A stretch of DNA of 64,000 nucleotides, taken from positions 1-64,000 of the forward strand of contig WUAI01000009.1 of the NCBI GenBank assembly GCA_009827225.1, read 5' to 3'. Numbering within the stretch: the first letter of the stretch is position 1; each line of letters opens with the position of its first letter. Of this stretch, positions 18,241 through 24,546 are shown in pieces. The notes under the pieces were generated by a model. That model saw only the letters and a list, made by a program, of their open reading frames with translations, was not told where the DNA came from and made no database searches. Source of the stretch: Flavobacteriaceae bacterium (GTDB taxonomy: Bacteria > Bacteroidota > Bacteroidia > Flavobacteriales > Flavobacteriaceae). Both the position numbers and the translations under genes were made by a program.

Positions 18241-19881
18241 TTATACATGTTCGTCGAGGTGATGGTGTTCGTCAATGAGCGGTCCACCTTCGATGATTTG
18301 TTGAGAAGCCTGGTTGGCAAACTTTTCAAAATTAAGATGGAAGGAATGCGCGAGTTGAATGGCTTTACTTACATAAGCTCCTTTGTTTTCCCATGTATTT
18401 ATGGGCTCCAGCATTTCTGTGGGTACGTTCGGACACTCGGTGGGCATGAAAAGTCCAAATATAGGATCCGGAATGAACTCAGCATTGTCCAGTTCTCCAT
18501 TTAAGATGGCGGTGATCATAGCACGGGTATATTTGAGCTTGATTCGAGATCCAACTCCATAAGGTCCGCTGCTCCAGCCCGTATTAATTAGCCATACATT
18601 CACTCCGGCCTCTTGCATTTTCTTACTTAACATTTCAGCATACACGGTGGGATGTAAGGGCATAAATGGTTCTCCAAAACAAGCGGAGAAAGAAGGAACC
18701 GGCTCTGTGATACCTGCTTCAGTTCCTGCTACTTTTGCGGTATAGCCCGAGATAAAATGGTAGGCCGCCTGCCCAGGGGTAAGTTTCGCTACGGGCGGTA
18801 AAACACCGAAGGCGTCACAGGTAAGGAAGAAGATATTCGTTGGATTATCGGCATACGATGGTTGCTGGATGTTATCGATGTGATAGATTGGATAACTCAC
18901 CCTGGTATTTTGGGTGATCGAGCTGTCCATATAGTCTACTTCATTGTTTTCTTTGAAAATAACGTTTTCCAGGATGGCCCCAGGTCTGATCGCTCTATAG
19001 ATATCGGGTTCCTTTTCTTCAGTAAGGTCGATGGCCTTTGCATAACATCCGCCTTCAAAATTGAATATGCGGTTTTCTTCCGTCCAACCATGTTCATCGT
19101 CTCCGATAAGTCTTCTGTCGGGATCAGCAGAAAGAGTGGTTTTTCCTGTTCCGGAGAGCCCAAAAAATATGGCCGTATCGTTCTCTACGCCAACATTAGC
19201 CGAACAGTGCATAGGGAGCACATTCCTTTCTACCGGTAAGATAAAATTGAGTGCTGAGAAAATTCCTTTTTTCATTTCACCCGTATAGGCAGATCCTCCT
19301 ACAAGTGCTATTTTCTTGGTAAAGTTGATAATGGAGAAGTTTCCCTGTCGAATTCCAACAGCAGCGGGGTCTGGCGCCTCATATCCCGGAGCACATAGCA
19401 CCAGCCATTCTTCCTGGAAATCTTCTAATTCAGAAGGATCGGGTCTCAAAAACATATTGTAGATGAACATATTGGACCAGGGATACTCGGTAACCGTGCG
19501 AACGTTCATTCTGTATTTCGGATCGGCGCAAACGTACCCGTCGCGAACGAAGATCTCTTTACCGCTTAAATATTTTTCTATTTCCGACTGAAGTATATCA
19601 AAATTCTCAGGAGAGATAGGTTTATTGGTTTTTCCCCACCAAACCTTATCAGCCGTATAGTCATCCTTCACCAGAAATCGATCTTTAGGAGACCTTCCGG
19701 TAAACTTACCCGTATTAATTGCCAGGGTTCCGTTCGCTGTTTCCTTCCCCATCCCTTTTTCGACGGTAATTCTTTGCAATTCCTCAGGAGACAAATTCCA
19801 GTGAGCCCGGGTATCTGTGAGTCCATACTTCGTTAAGTCAGGTGTTGCCATATTTGTTTTTTTATTGATTGTTGTTTTCAT
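18241..19881 (-). CDS. pckA: Phosphoenolpyruvate carboxykinase (ATP)
   Basis: A 546-residue ATP-type PEPCK. The kinase-1a P-loop is GLSGTGKTTLSADPD; kinase-2 is RRLIGDDEHGW; the oxaloacetate and Mn-binding region is seen in TGRSPKDRF and MHCSANVG. It converts oxaloacetate plus ATP to PEP and CO2, the entry to gluconeogenesis, and can run backwards as an anaplerotic reaction. A second start at residue 11 (MATPDLTKYG, 19851) would give a more usual N terminus. The upstream intergenic region holds two small palindromes that may be regulatory. Confidence 0.95.
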   Translation of the reverse strand: MKTTINKKTNMATPDLTKYGLTDTRAHWNLSPEELQRITVEKGMGKETANGTLAINTGKFTGRSPKDRFLVKDDYTADKVWWGKTNKPISPENFDILQSEIEKYLSGKEIFVRDGYVCADPKYRMNVRTVTEYPWSNMFIYNMFLRPDPSELEDFQEEWLVLCAPGYEAPDPAAVGIRQGNFSIINFTKKIALVGGSAYTGEMKKGIFSALNFILPVERNVLPMHCSANVGVENDTAIFFGLSGTGKTTLSADPDRRLIGDDEHGWTEENRIFNFEGGCYAKAIDLTEEKEPDIYRAIRPGAILENVIFKENNEVDYMDSSITQNTRVSYPIYHIDNIQQPSYADNPTNIFFLTCDAFGVLPPVAKLTPGQAAYHFISGYTAKVAGTEAGITEPVPSFSACFGEPFMPLHPTVYAEMLSKKMQEAGVNVWLINTGWSSGPYGVGSRIKLKYTRAMITAILNGELDNAEFIPDPIFGLFMPTECPNVPTEMLEPINTWENKGAYVSKAIQLAHSFHLNFEKFANQASQQIIEGGPLIDEHHHLDEHV

Positions 19882-19992
19882 AATTCGTGAGCATTTAAGG
19901 ATTAAAATACAATCGCTTGGTTTACGTTATGATACTAATCGCATCATACTTATGAGTTTTAGGTAAAAGTAATGGCAATCTCCACGAGGAAT

Positions 19993-20035
19993 TATGACTG
20001 TTGTCATACTTTTCAAGGCATATCGAAATTTCGAT
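19993..20035. promoter_or_regulatory. Two palindromes in the pckA/bshB1 divergent intergenic region
   Basis: TATGAC-TGTT-GTCATA (19993-20008) and the perfect 14-base palindrome ATCGAAATTTCGAT (20022-20035) lie in the middle of the 276-base divergent gap. Such paired symmetric sites are typical operator candidates. The regulator is unknown. Confidence 0.35.
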
Positions 20036-20125
20036 GATTCTTAGTTTTGCCTGAATTTTTTTCGATTATTTTTTTCGAAAACGATTGCGGATTTAAAAGA
20101 ACGCAATTTTCTATCTACTTTTTAA

Positions 20126-20133
20126 TACTTTTG
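20126..20133 (+). promoter_or_regulatory. Bacteroidota -7 promoter element for bshB1
   Basis: TACTTTTG fits TAnnTTTG exactly and lies 25 bases before the bshB1 ATG at 20158. The -33 region is only a T-run. Confidence 0.45.
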
Positions 20134-20157
20134 GCAATGAAGTAAGAATCAGAATTT

Positions 20158-20874
20158 ATGAAATTAGATATTTTGGCCTTTGGTGCGCATCCGGATGATG
20201 TCGAAATGAGTTGTGGAGCGACCATTGCCAAGGCAATTTCCAAAGGTAAGAAAGTTGGTATAGTTGATCTTACTCAAGGAGAGTTGGGTACCAGGGGTTC
20301 TGCTGAAATTCGCAGAGCGGAAGCCAAAGAAGCTGCCGAGATATTAGGGGTTAGCATACGGGAAAATCTTCAACTCGAAGATGGTTTCTTTCAGAATGAT
20401 AAAACATCTCAACTGAAAGTGATAACCATGATACGTAAATATCATCCTGAAATTGTATTATGCAATGCTGTTACCGATCGGCATATTGATCACGGAAAAG
20501 GGAGTAAGTTGGTGAGTGATGCTTGTTTCCTGAGCGGTCTCACCAAAATAGAAAGTTCGTTGGAGGGTGAAAATCAGCAGGCCTGGAGACCCAAAAACGT
20601 GTATCATTATATACAATGGAAGGAACTGGCCCCTGATTTTGTGGTGGATGTAAGTGGGTTCATGGAGATCAAATTGAGGGCTATCGCCGCATATCGAAGT
20701 CAGTTTTACGATAAGAATTCTAAGGAACCGGAGACGCCCATATCCTCAAAGAATGCCACGGATAGCCTTGAATATCGAAATCGGAATTTAGGACGATTGA
20801 TAAATACCGAAGCAGGTGAGGGGTTCAATGTGGAGCGGTTACCTGCGGTTAATTCTTTGTTTGACCTAAAGTAA
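20158..20874 (+). CDS. bshB1: Bacillithiol biosynthesis deacetylase BshB1
   Basis: A 238-residue LmbE/PIG-L zinc deacetylase. The zinc motif AHPDDVEMSCGA is near residue 10, followed by the BshB1-typical TQGELGTRGSAEIRRAEA, and the second zinc-binding histidine region DRHIDHGKG. It removes acetyl from GlcNAc-malate in bacillithiol synthesis, a low-molecular-weight thiol pathway present in many Bacteroidota. The other bsh genes are not in this window. The gene is monocistronic, followed by the tRNA-His promoter. Confidence 0.92.
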   Translation: MKLDILAFGAHPDDVEMSCGATIAKAISKGKKVGIVDLTQGELGTRGSAEIRRAEAKEAAEILGVSIRENLQLEDGFFQNDKTSQLKVITMIRKYHPEIVLCNAVTDRHIDHGKGSKLVSDACFLSGLTKIESSLEGENQQAWRPKNVYHYIQWKELAPDFVVDVSGFMEIKLRAIAAYRSQFYDKNSKEPETPISSKNATDSLEYRNRNLGRLINTEAGEGFNVERLPAVNSLFDLK

Positions 20875-20891
20875 TTTCTACTCTCTTGGTA

Positions 20892-20922
20892 TTGTGAACA
20901 TTTAGGAAATGACTTATATTTG
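20892..20922 (+). promoter_or_regulatory. Promoter of the tRNA-His locus
   Basis: TTG (20892-20894), a 20-base spacer and TATATTTG (20915-20922) make a near-ideal Bacteroidota promoter. It sits about 50 bases upstream of the broken tRNA copy and 170 bases upstream of the intact tRNA-His, so the intact tRNA is probably transcribed through the broken copy. Confidence 0.65.
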
Positions 20923-20965
20923 CATCCGCTTCTGTTCCCAGAGCCGGAGTGCTTTCGAGAGAAAG

Positions 20966-20994
20966 AAACATGGTGGTTGTAGCTCAGTTGGTTA
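20966..20994 (+). repeat. 29-base direct repeat, upstream copy (5' part of tRNA-His)
   Basis: These 29 bases are identical to 21086-21114, exactly 120 bases downstream. They cover 7 bases of leader plus the first ~22 bases of tRNA-His through the D loop. Confidence 0.9.
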
Positions 20995-21033
20995 CCCGCC
21001 CGTACCGAACGGCACGTTCGGGCGGGGAGCGCC
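20973..21033 (+). pseudogene. Broken 5' fragment of a tRNA-His copy interrupted by a palindrome
   Basis: The fragment begins like the intact tRNA-His (GTGGTTGTAGCTCAG) to the D-loop GGTTA at 20994. It is interrupted by a 32-base GC-rich palindrome, resumes with GAGCGCC (21027-21033, as in the intact gene at 21115-21121), and then diverges. No anticodon arm, T arm or 3' acceptor strand follows, so it cannot make a tRNA. Confidence 0.75.
20995..21026 (+). repeat. REP-like imperfect palindrome, copy 1
   Basis: A 32-base GC-rich element. CCCGCCC pairs with GGGCGGG as the outer stem, GTACC forms a 5'-side bulge, GAACG pairs with CGTTC as the inner stem, and GCA is the loop. An identical 32-base copy is at 38788-38819. 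A stem with a one-sided bulge and short loop is the classic shape of bacterial REP sequences. This copy is inserted in the D loop of the broken tRNA-His copy. Confidence 0.8.
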
Positions 21034-21085
21034 CAAGGCGCCTCTCGCAAATCCGTGTCAAAGACTTTTAGTAAACACTGGAAGT

Positions 21086-21114
21086 AAACATGGTGGTTGT
21101 AGCTCAGTTGGTTA
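21086..21114 (+). repeat. 29-base direct repeat, downstream copy
   Basis: Identical to 20966-20994. This copy is part of the leader and 5' end of the intact tRNA-His. Confidence 0.9.
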
Positions 21115-21166
21115 GAGCGCCTGATTGTGGTTCAGGAGGTCGTCGGTTCGAGACCGATCTTCCACC
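21093..21166 (+). tRNA. tRNA-His (anticodon GTG)
   Basis: Cloverleaf read by eye: D arm GCTCAGTTGGTTAGAGC; anticodon arm CCTGA-TTGTGGT-TCAGG with anticodon GTG; T arm GTCGG-TTCGAGA-CCGAT. A G at 21092 could supply the G-1 that characterises tRNA-His, opposite C73 at 21166. CCA is not encoded. The acceptor stem, GTGGTTG against CTTCCAC, has two T-T oppositions (positions 5-68 and 6-67), noted as a finding. A strong terminator follows directly. Confidence 0.88.
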
Positions 21167-21221
21167 CATTAAAGCCTTCAAGAATTTGGAGGCTTTTTTT
21201 ATTAGCAAAAGTGAAAGTAAT
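21153..21221 (+). repeat. 69-base direct repeat, copy 1 (tRNA-His 3' end plus terminator)
   Basis: Identical to 21309-21377, with a period of 156 bases. It covers the 3' strand of the T stem, the acceptor 3' strand and the terminator of tRNA-His. Confidence 0.92.
21171..21200 (+). terminator. Rho-independent terminator of tRNA-His
   Basis: AAAGCCTTCAA pairs with TTGGAGGCTTT (one G-T pair) around a GAAT loop and is followed by a run of T. A second identical copy lies at 21327-21356. Confidence 0.85.
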
Positions 21222-21308
21222 CTTTTGCTTTTGATGATAAAAAAGCAGATCGACGATAGTCGAAAGGCTTTAATGGCAGGTTTCCGCCATAAGGTCCAAC
21301 GTAGTTAA

Positions 21309-21377
21309 ACCGATCTTCCACCCATTAAAGCCTTCAAGAATTTGGAGGCTTTTTTTATTAGCAAAAGTGAAAGTAAT
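21309..21377 (+). repeat. 69-base direct repeat, copy 2 (orphan tRNA 3' end plus terminator)
   Basis: An exact copy of 21153-21221, but without any preceding tRNA body. The 87-base spacer between the copies (21222-21308) shows no gene. This is the remnant of a duplication at the 3' end of tRNA-His. Confidence 0.9.
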
Positions 21378-21396
21378 TTTTTTAGTGTCACAATAA

Positions 21397-21426
21397 AAAG
21401 CCCCTTTCCAATAAGGAAAGAGGCTT
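21397..21426 (-). terminator. Terminator of the proteorhodopsin gene
   Basis: On the minus strand, AAGCC-CTTTCC arms pair around a short TTATT loop and the hairpin ends in GGGGCTTTTTATT. It lies 29 bases past the proteorhodopsin stop codon. Confidence 0.75.
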
Positions 21427-21454
21427 CACTTTTTCTAGCAATTCTTTTGGTTGG

Positions 21455-22189
21455 TTATGCGTTGGCTTGTGATGTTTGTTGAACAGCCAGGTTATAAATA
21501 ACCAATCCGAATCCGATTTTGTTGATGGCATCGGCGATGTTGTAGAACACATCCATACTTAATCCGCCAAAGATTCCTTCATACCATCCCGGTGTACCGG
21601 CCATGTAACCAATTGGATAGATCGCCCATCCTACCAGCACGAACCAGCATAAGATTTTGTGTGCGCTTTGAACGGATCCTCCGGCAGATTTGGCCAGCTT
21701 TGCTGCGCCACCCAGCCAGATTTCGTACACAATTACGAAGTAAGCAATACCAGATACAAGACCCCAGATTTGAGCGTTATCTCTATCTACTCCTTCTCCG
21801 AAGTACCCGGTTACAAGCATAACCACAGATAGCAGAATCAATTTCCACATCAATGATTTTTTCGCTCCGGCCACTTTCAGAATTAAATAGAATTCAACAC
21901 ACATTAAGGGAACAGTGAGAATCCAATCTACGTAACGGAAGAAGGTTGGTGATTCGGCATTTGCAGCCCAGTAATCACGCATGTACCAATAGTGTACCGC
22001 TGCAATAAATGTAATTAATCCCGAAACCAGAATAGACGTTCTCCACTTACGGTCGAACCCGTTCATGGAGAGGAAGAAGAAGGCAGATGCTGCCATCATG
22101 GCCATACATCCTACGAAGAAAGTAAATCCTACGTAATCGTCCGGAGCTAATTTGGGGACTAGCGAAATTAAGTTTGATAAATTTTCCAT
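21455..22189 (-). CDS. Proteorhodopsin, green-type proton pump (DTE motif)
   Basis: A 244-residue seven-helix microbial rhodopsin. Helix C has Asp88 (proton acceptor), Thr92 and Glu99 (proton donor), the DTE triplet of outward proton pumps. The spectral-tuning position is Met96, which in flavobacterial proteorhodopsins goes with green absorption. His66 is the counter-ion partner, and Lys224 (DAINKIGFG) binds retinal as a Schiff base. The protein pumps protons in light across the inner membrane. It is divergent from blh, which supplies the retinal; the 114-base AT-rich gap must contain both promoters. Confidence 0.96.
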   Translation of the reverse strand: MENLSNLISLVPKLAPDDYVGFTFFVGCMAMMAASAFFFLSMNGFDRKWRTSILVSGLITFIAAVHYWYMRDYWAANAESPTFFRYVDWILTVPLMCVEFYLILKVAGAKKSLMWKLILLSVVMLVTGYFGEGVDRDNAQIWGLVSGIAYFVIVYEIWLGGAAKLAKSAGGSVQSAHKILCWFVLVGWAIYPIGYMAGTPGWYEGIFGGLSMDVFYNIADAINKIGFGLVIYNLAVQQTSQANA

Positions 22190-22303
22190 AAAAGTGCAAT
22201 TTTATAATTTTTGTTTAATTAATTTTGACCAAACTTAAACAAAATATATTAACACTTTCACTAGTTTTAACATAATATTTTAAACAATTGAAAATTTAAT
22301 GAG

Positions 22304-23191
22304 GTGAATTTTAAGAATTTATCAGTAATAGCGACCTTTTTCGGCTTATGGCTGAGTAATTTTTTTGAAGCACCTTCTCAAAAAATTTTAGCATTTGTCT
22401 TAATTTTTTCCGTAGGAATCCTACACGGAAGTAATGATCTCAGCATCATTTCCAAGATGCAAGGAGTGTCAAAATCGAAGCAAAACCTATTATTTTTTGC
22501 CTCTTATATTCTTACTGTTATTGTAGCGGCGGTGTTGTTCTATTTCACACCTGTTCTTGCCTTGATCGGTTTCATTGTTTTTAGTGCCTTCCATTTTGGT
22601 GAACAGCACTGGCATTCCAGGATGAAAGAGAATTCACCCTGGAGTATGCTATTTATGTTCAACTATGGGTTATTTGTACTTTGTTTGTTATTTGCATTGA
22701 ATACTTCGGACACGCTGGCTGTGATTTCCGAGTTAAGTGGTATACGATTGAAAGAAAAGATTTTCATTTGGGGTGCCTCGATTACCGGTGCTTTATTTTT
22801 ATTGGGATTGATATGGTTAACCTTCAAAAAGATGCTCACCATTAACGACCTACTTTTCGAAAGCTTTCTCGTTCTGGTGTTTGCGATAGTGTTTGGTGTG
22901 GCTTCATTAATTTGGGCGTTTGCGATTTACTTCATTTTTTGGCATAGCATTCCGTCCATGCATGAACAAATTGGATTTTTGTATGGGAAACATTCCATAA
23001 GATCTTTGTGGTCCTATATAAGGGCTTCCTTCCTCACCTGGAGCATTTCCATAGCAGGTATTTTTATTCTCTATTTTCTGGTACGTGATGACGAGGATTT
23101 ATTTCTGCCGATATTTTTCTCATTTCTGGGAGCTATTACATTTGCCCACGCTTTTATAATGAACCGAATGTTCATAAAAGACAAAAAATAA
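22304..23191 (+). CDS. blh: Brp/Blh family beta-carotene 15,15'-dioxygenase
   Basis: This 295-residue protein has about eight membrane segments and the Brp/Blh histidines: GILHGSNDLS, SAFHFGEQHWHSRM, and FWHSIPSMHEQI. Blh cleaves beta-carotene into two retinal molecules, the chromophore for the divergently encoded proteorhodopsin. Carotenoid genes are not in the window. The start is a GTG at 22304 inside ATGAGGTGA; no in-frame ATG occurs nearby upstream, so GTG is the best choice but remains a prediction. A clear terminator follows. Confidence 0.92.
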   Translation: MNFKNLSVIATFFGLWLSNFFEAPSQKILAFVLIFSVGILHGSNDLSIISKMQGVSKSKQNLLFFASYILTVIVAAVLFYFTPVLALIGFIVFSAFHFGEQHWHSRMKENSPWSMLFMFNYGLFVLCLLFALNTSDTLAVISELSGIRLKEKIFIWGASITGALFLLGLIWLTFKKMLTINDLLFESFLVLVFAIVFGVASLIWAFAIYFIFWHSIPSMHEQIGFLYGKHSIRSLWSYIRASFLTWSISIAGIFILYFLVRDDEDLFLPIFFSFLGAITFAHAFIMNRMFIKDKK

Positions 23192-23216
23192 AAAAAGCCG
23201 GCTCAACCGGCTTTTT
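23192..23216. terminator. Bidirectional rho-independent terminator after blh
   Basis: AAAAAGCCGG and CCGGCTTTTT pair around CTCAA. It sits between blh and the convergent M28 peptidase and can serve both. Confidence 0.9.
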
Positions 23217-23232
23217 GAATTTATAGTACTAT

Positions 23233-24255
23233 TTATAATTTGTCGGCAGTAATTCTTCCTTCCCGATTGGCAATTTCCCACGTGGTCTGAAAGATGAGCT
23301 GAACCCTCTTTGCCAAAAGATCATAATCTATTTTATCTGCCGTGTCCGTGATTTTGTGATAATCTTCATGGACCCCGTTGAAATAAAATATAATTGGAAT
23401 GTTATTCTTCGCAAAGTTGTAGTGATCACTTCTATAGTAAAAGCGATTCGGATCGTTCTTATCATTGAAGGTATAATCAATTTCCAGGTTGATGTATTCT
23501 TTGTTCACAGCTTCGGAGACGTCATGCAACTCCTGACTTAATCTGTCACTTCCTATTAAATATATATAGTTGGGATTCTCCACTTTTTCGGGAGAGATTC
23601 TGCCAATCATATCAGTATTCAGATTGCAAACGGTATTCTCTAGAGGGAAGATGGGGTTTTCCGTATAAAATTTTGAACCATACAATCCAATCTCCTCACC
23701 TGTAACGTGAAGGAACAAGATCGACCTCTTAGGACCATGACCATTTTTAGCCGCCATTTGGAACGCCTGGGCAATTTCCAACATACCAACGGTTCCGCTT
23801 CCATCATCATCGGCTCCATTATAAACGTTACCATCATCGTCCATACCTACGTGGTCATAATGAGCAGACAATACAATGATCTCGTCGGGCTTTTCTGAAC
23901 CTTTAATAAAGGCTACGACGTTTTCCGAGTCTTTCGCCTTACGCATTCTCTTAAAATAATCGGCAGGAATTTCCTGGTAGTAGTCTCCATCTTCCAATGG
24001 TGCCTTAATTCCTTCAGCAATGTAAAAGTCCTTTAAGTAAGCAGCTGCTTTCTTCTGACCTTCTGCGCCCGTCATTCTTCCTTCCATGTCGTCGCTTGCA
24101 AAAATGTAAAGATGTTTGCTAAGATCTTCGGAGGTAATGGTATTGGCGTAATCGATTCTTGTTAGGTTTTTGATCTCGGCCGATTTTGTGGTTGTTTGTG
24201 CGGAATTACAAGACACTGTGAGTACGGCCAGGGTAGTCAATAGCAAATATTTCAT
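23233..24255 (-). CDS. M28 family zinc aminopeptidase, lipoprotein
   Basis: About 340 residues. The start is taken at the ATG at 24255 (MKYLLLTTLAVLTVSC), where a signal peptide ends in a lipobox with Cys at 17-18; the longer frame would add 28 residues before it. M28 zinc ligands are visible: His and Asp in SAHYDHVG and NGADDDGSG, Glu-Glu in VTGEEIGLYG, Asp in NTDMIGR and His in YRSDHYNFA. Enzymes of this type release N-terminal residues from peptides at the cell envelope. The gene is convergent with blh. Confidence 0.9.
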   Translation of the reverse strand: MKYLLLTTLAVLTVSCNSAQTTTKSAEIKNLTRIDYANTITSEDLSKHLYIFASDDMEGRMTGAEGQKKAAAYLKDFYIAEGIKAPLEDGDYYQEIPADYFKRMRKAKDSENVVAFIKGSEKPDEIIVLSAHYDHVGMDDDGNVYNGADDDGSGTVGMLEIAQAFQMAAKNGHGPKRSILFLHVTGEEIGLYGSKFYTENPIFPLENTVCNLNTDMIGRISPEKVENPNYIYLIGSDRLSQELHDVSEAVNKEYINLEIDYTFNDKNDPNRFYYRSDHYNFAKNNIPIIFYFNGVHEDYHKITDTADKIDYDLLAKRVQLIFQTTWEIANREGRITADKL

Positions 24256-24546
24256 AGGAGTAAAATTTGATTCTAAAGATACAGATAGTTTAGAACGGGA
24301 ATCTAAAAAAAGTGTGAAAATTAAGGAGAGGCTAAACAAAGTTTGAATCCTGTTTCTATGAACCCAACAGTTCAGATTTTTCCTTCACGGAACTGTTCAA
24401 AAGAATTAGCTAAATGTTTAAATAATTCGTTAAAAGATTAAACAAAAAGTTAAAAATATATTAAAACTGAGTTTTGCGGTAGGTATTTGGGTTCGACAAT
24501 TGTTTAACTTTCGACTCCAATTGTTAAACCAAAAAAAATTATAACT
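24256..24546. other. 291-base divergent intergenic region
   Basis: AT-rich region between the M28 lipoprotein and the DUF4397 protein, presumably holding both promoters. I see no exact TAnnTTTG element, no open frame and no strong hairpin. Confidence 0.4.

Noticed and set aside
20706..21050. 114-residue minus-strand frame over bshB1 and the broken tRNA
   Set aside because: Antisense to bshB1 and to the palindrome. The shared peptide LPARTCRSVRAG, also read from the other copy, is only translation of the repeat.
21090..21308. 72-residue frame starting in tRNA-His
   Set aside because: It runs through the tRNA and its terminator and has no protein-like composition.
21153..21377. Integrated island between att sites at tRNA-His
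   Set aside because: The direct repeats fit att-like ends, but only 87 bases lie between them and there is no integrase. A decayed or excised element stays possible but cannot be claimed.
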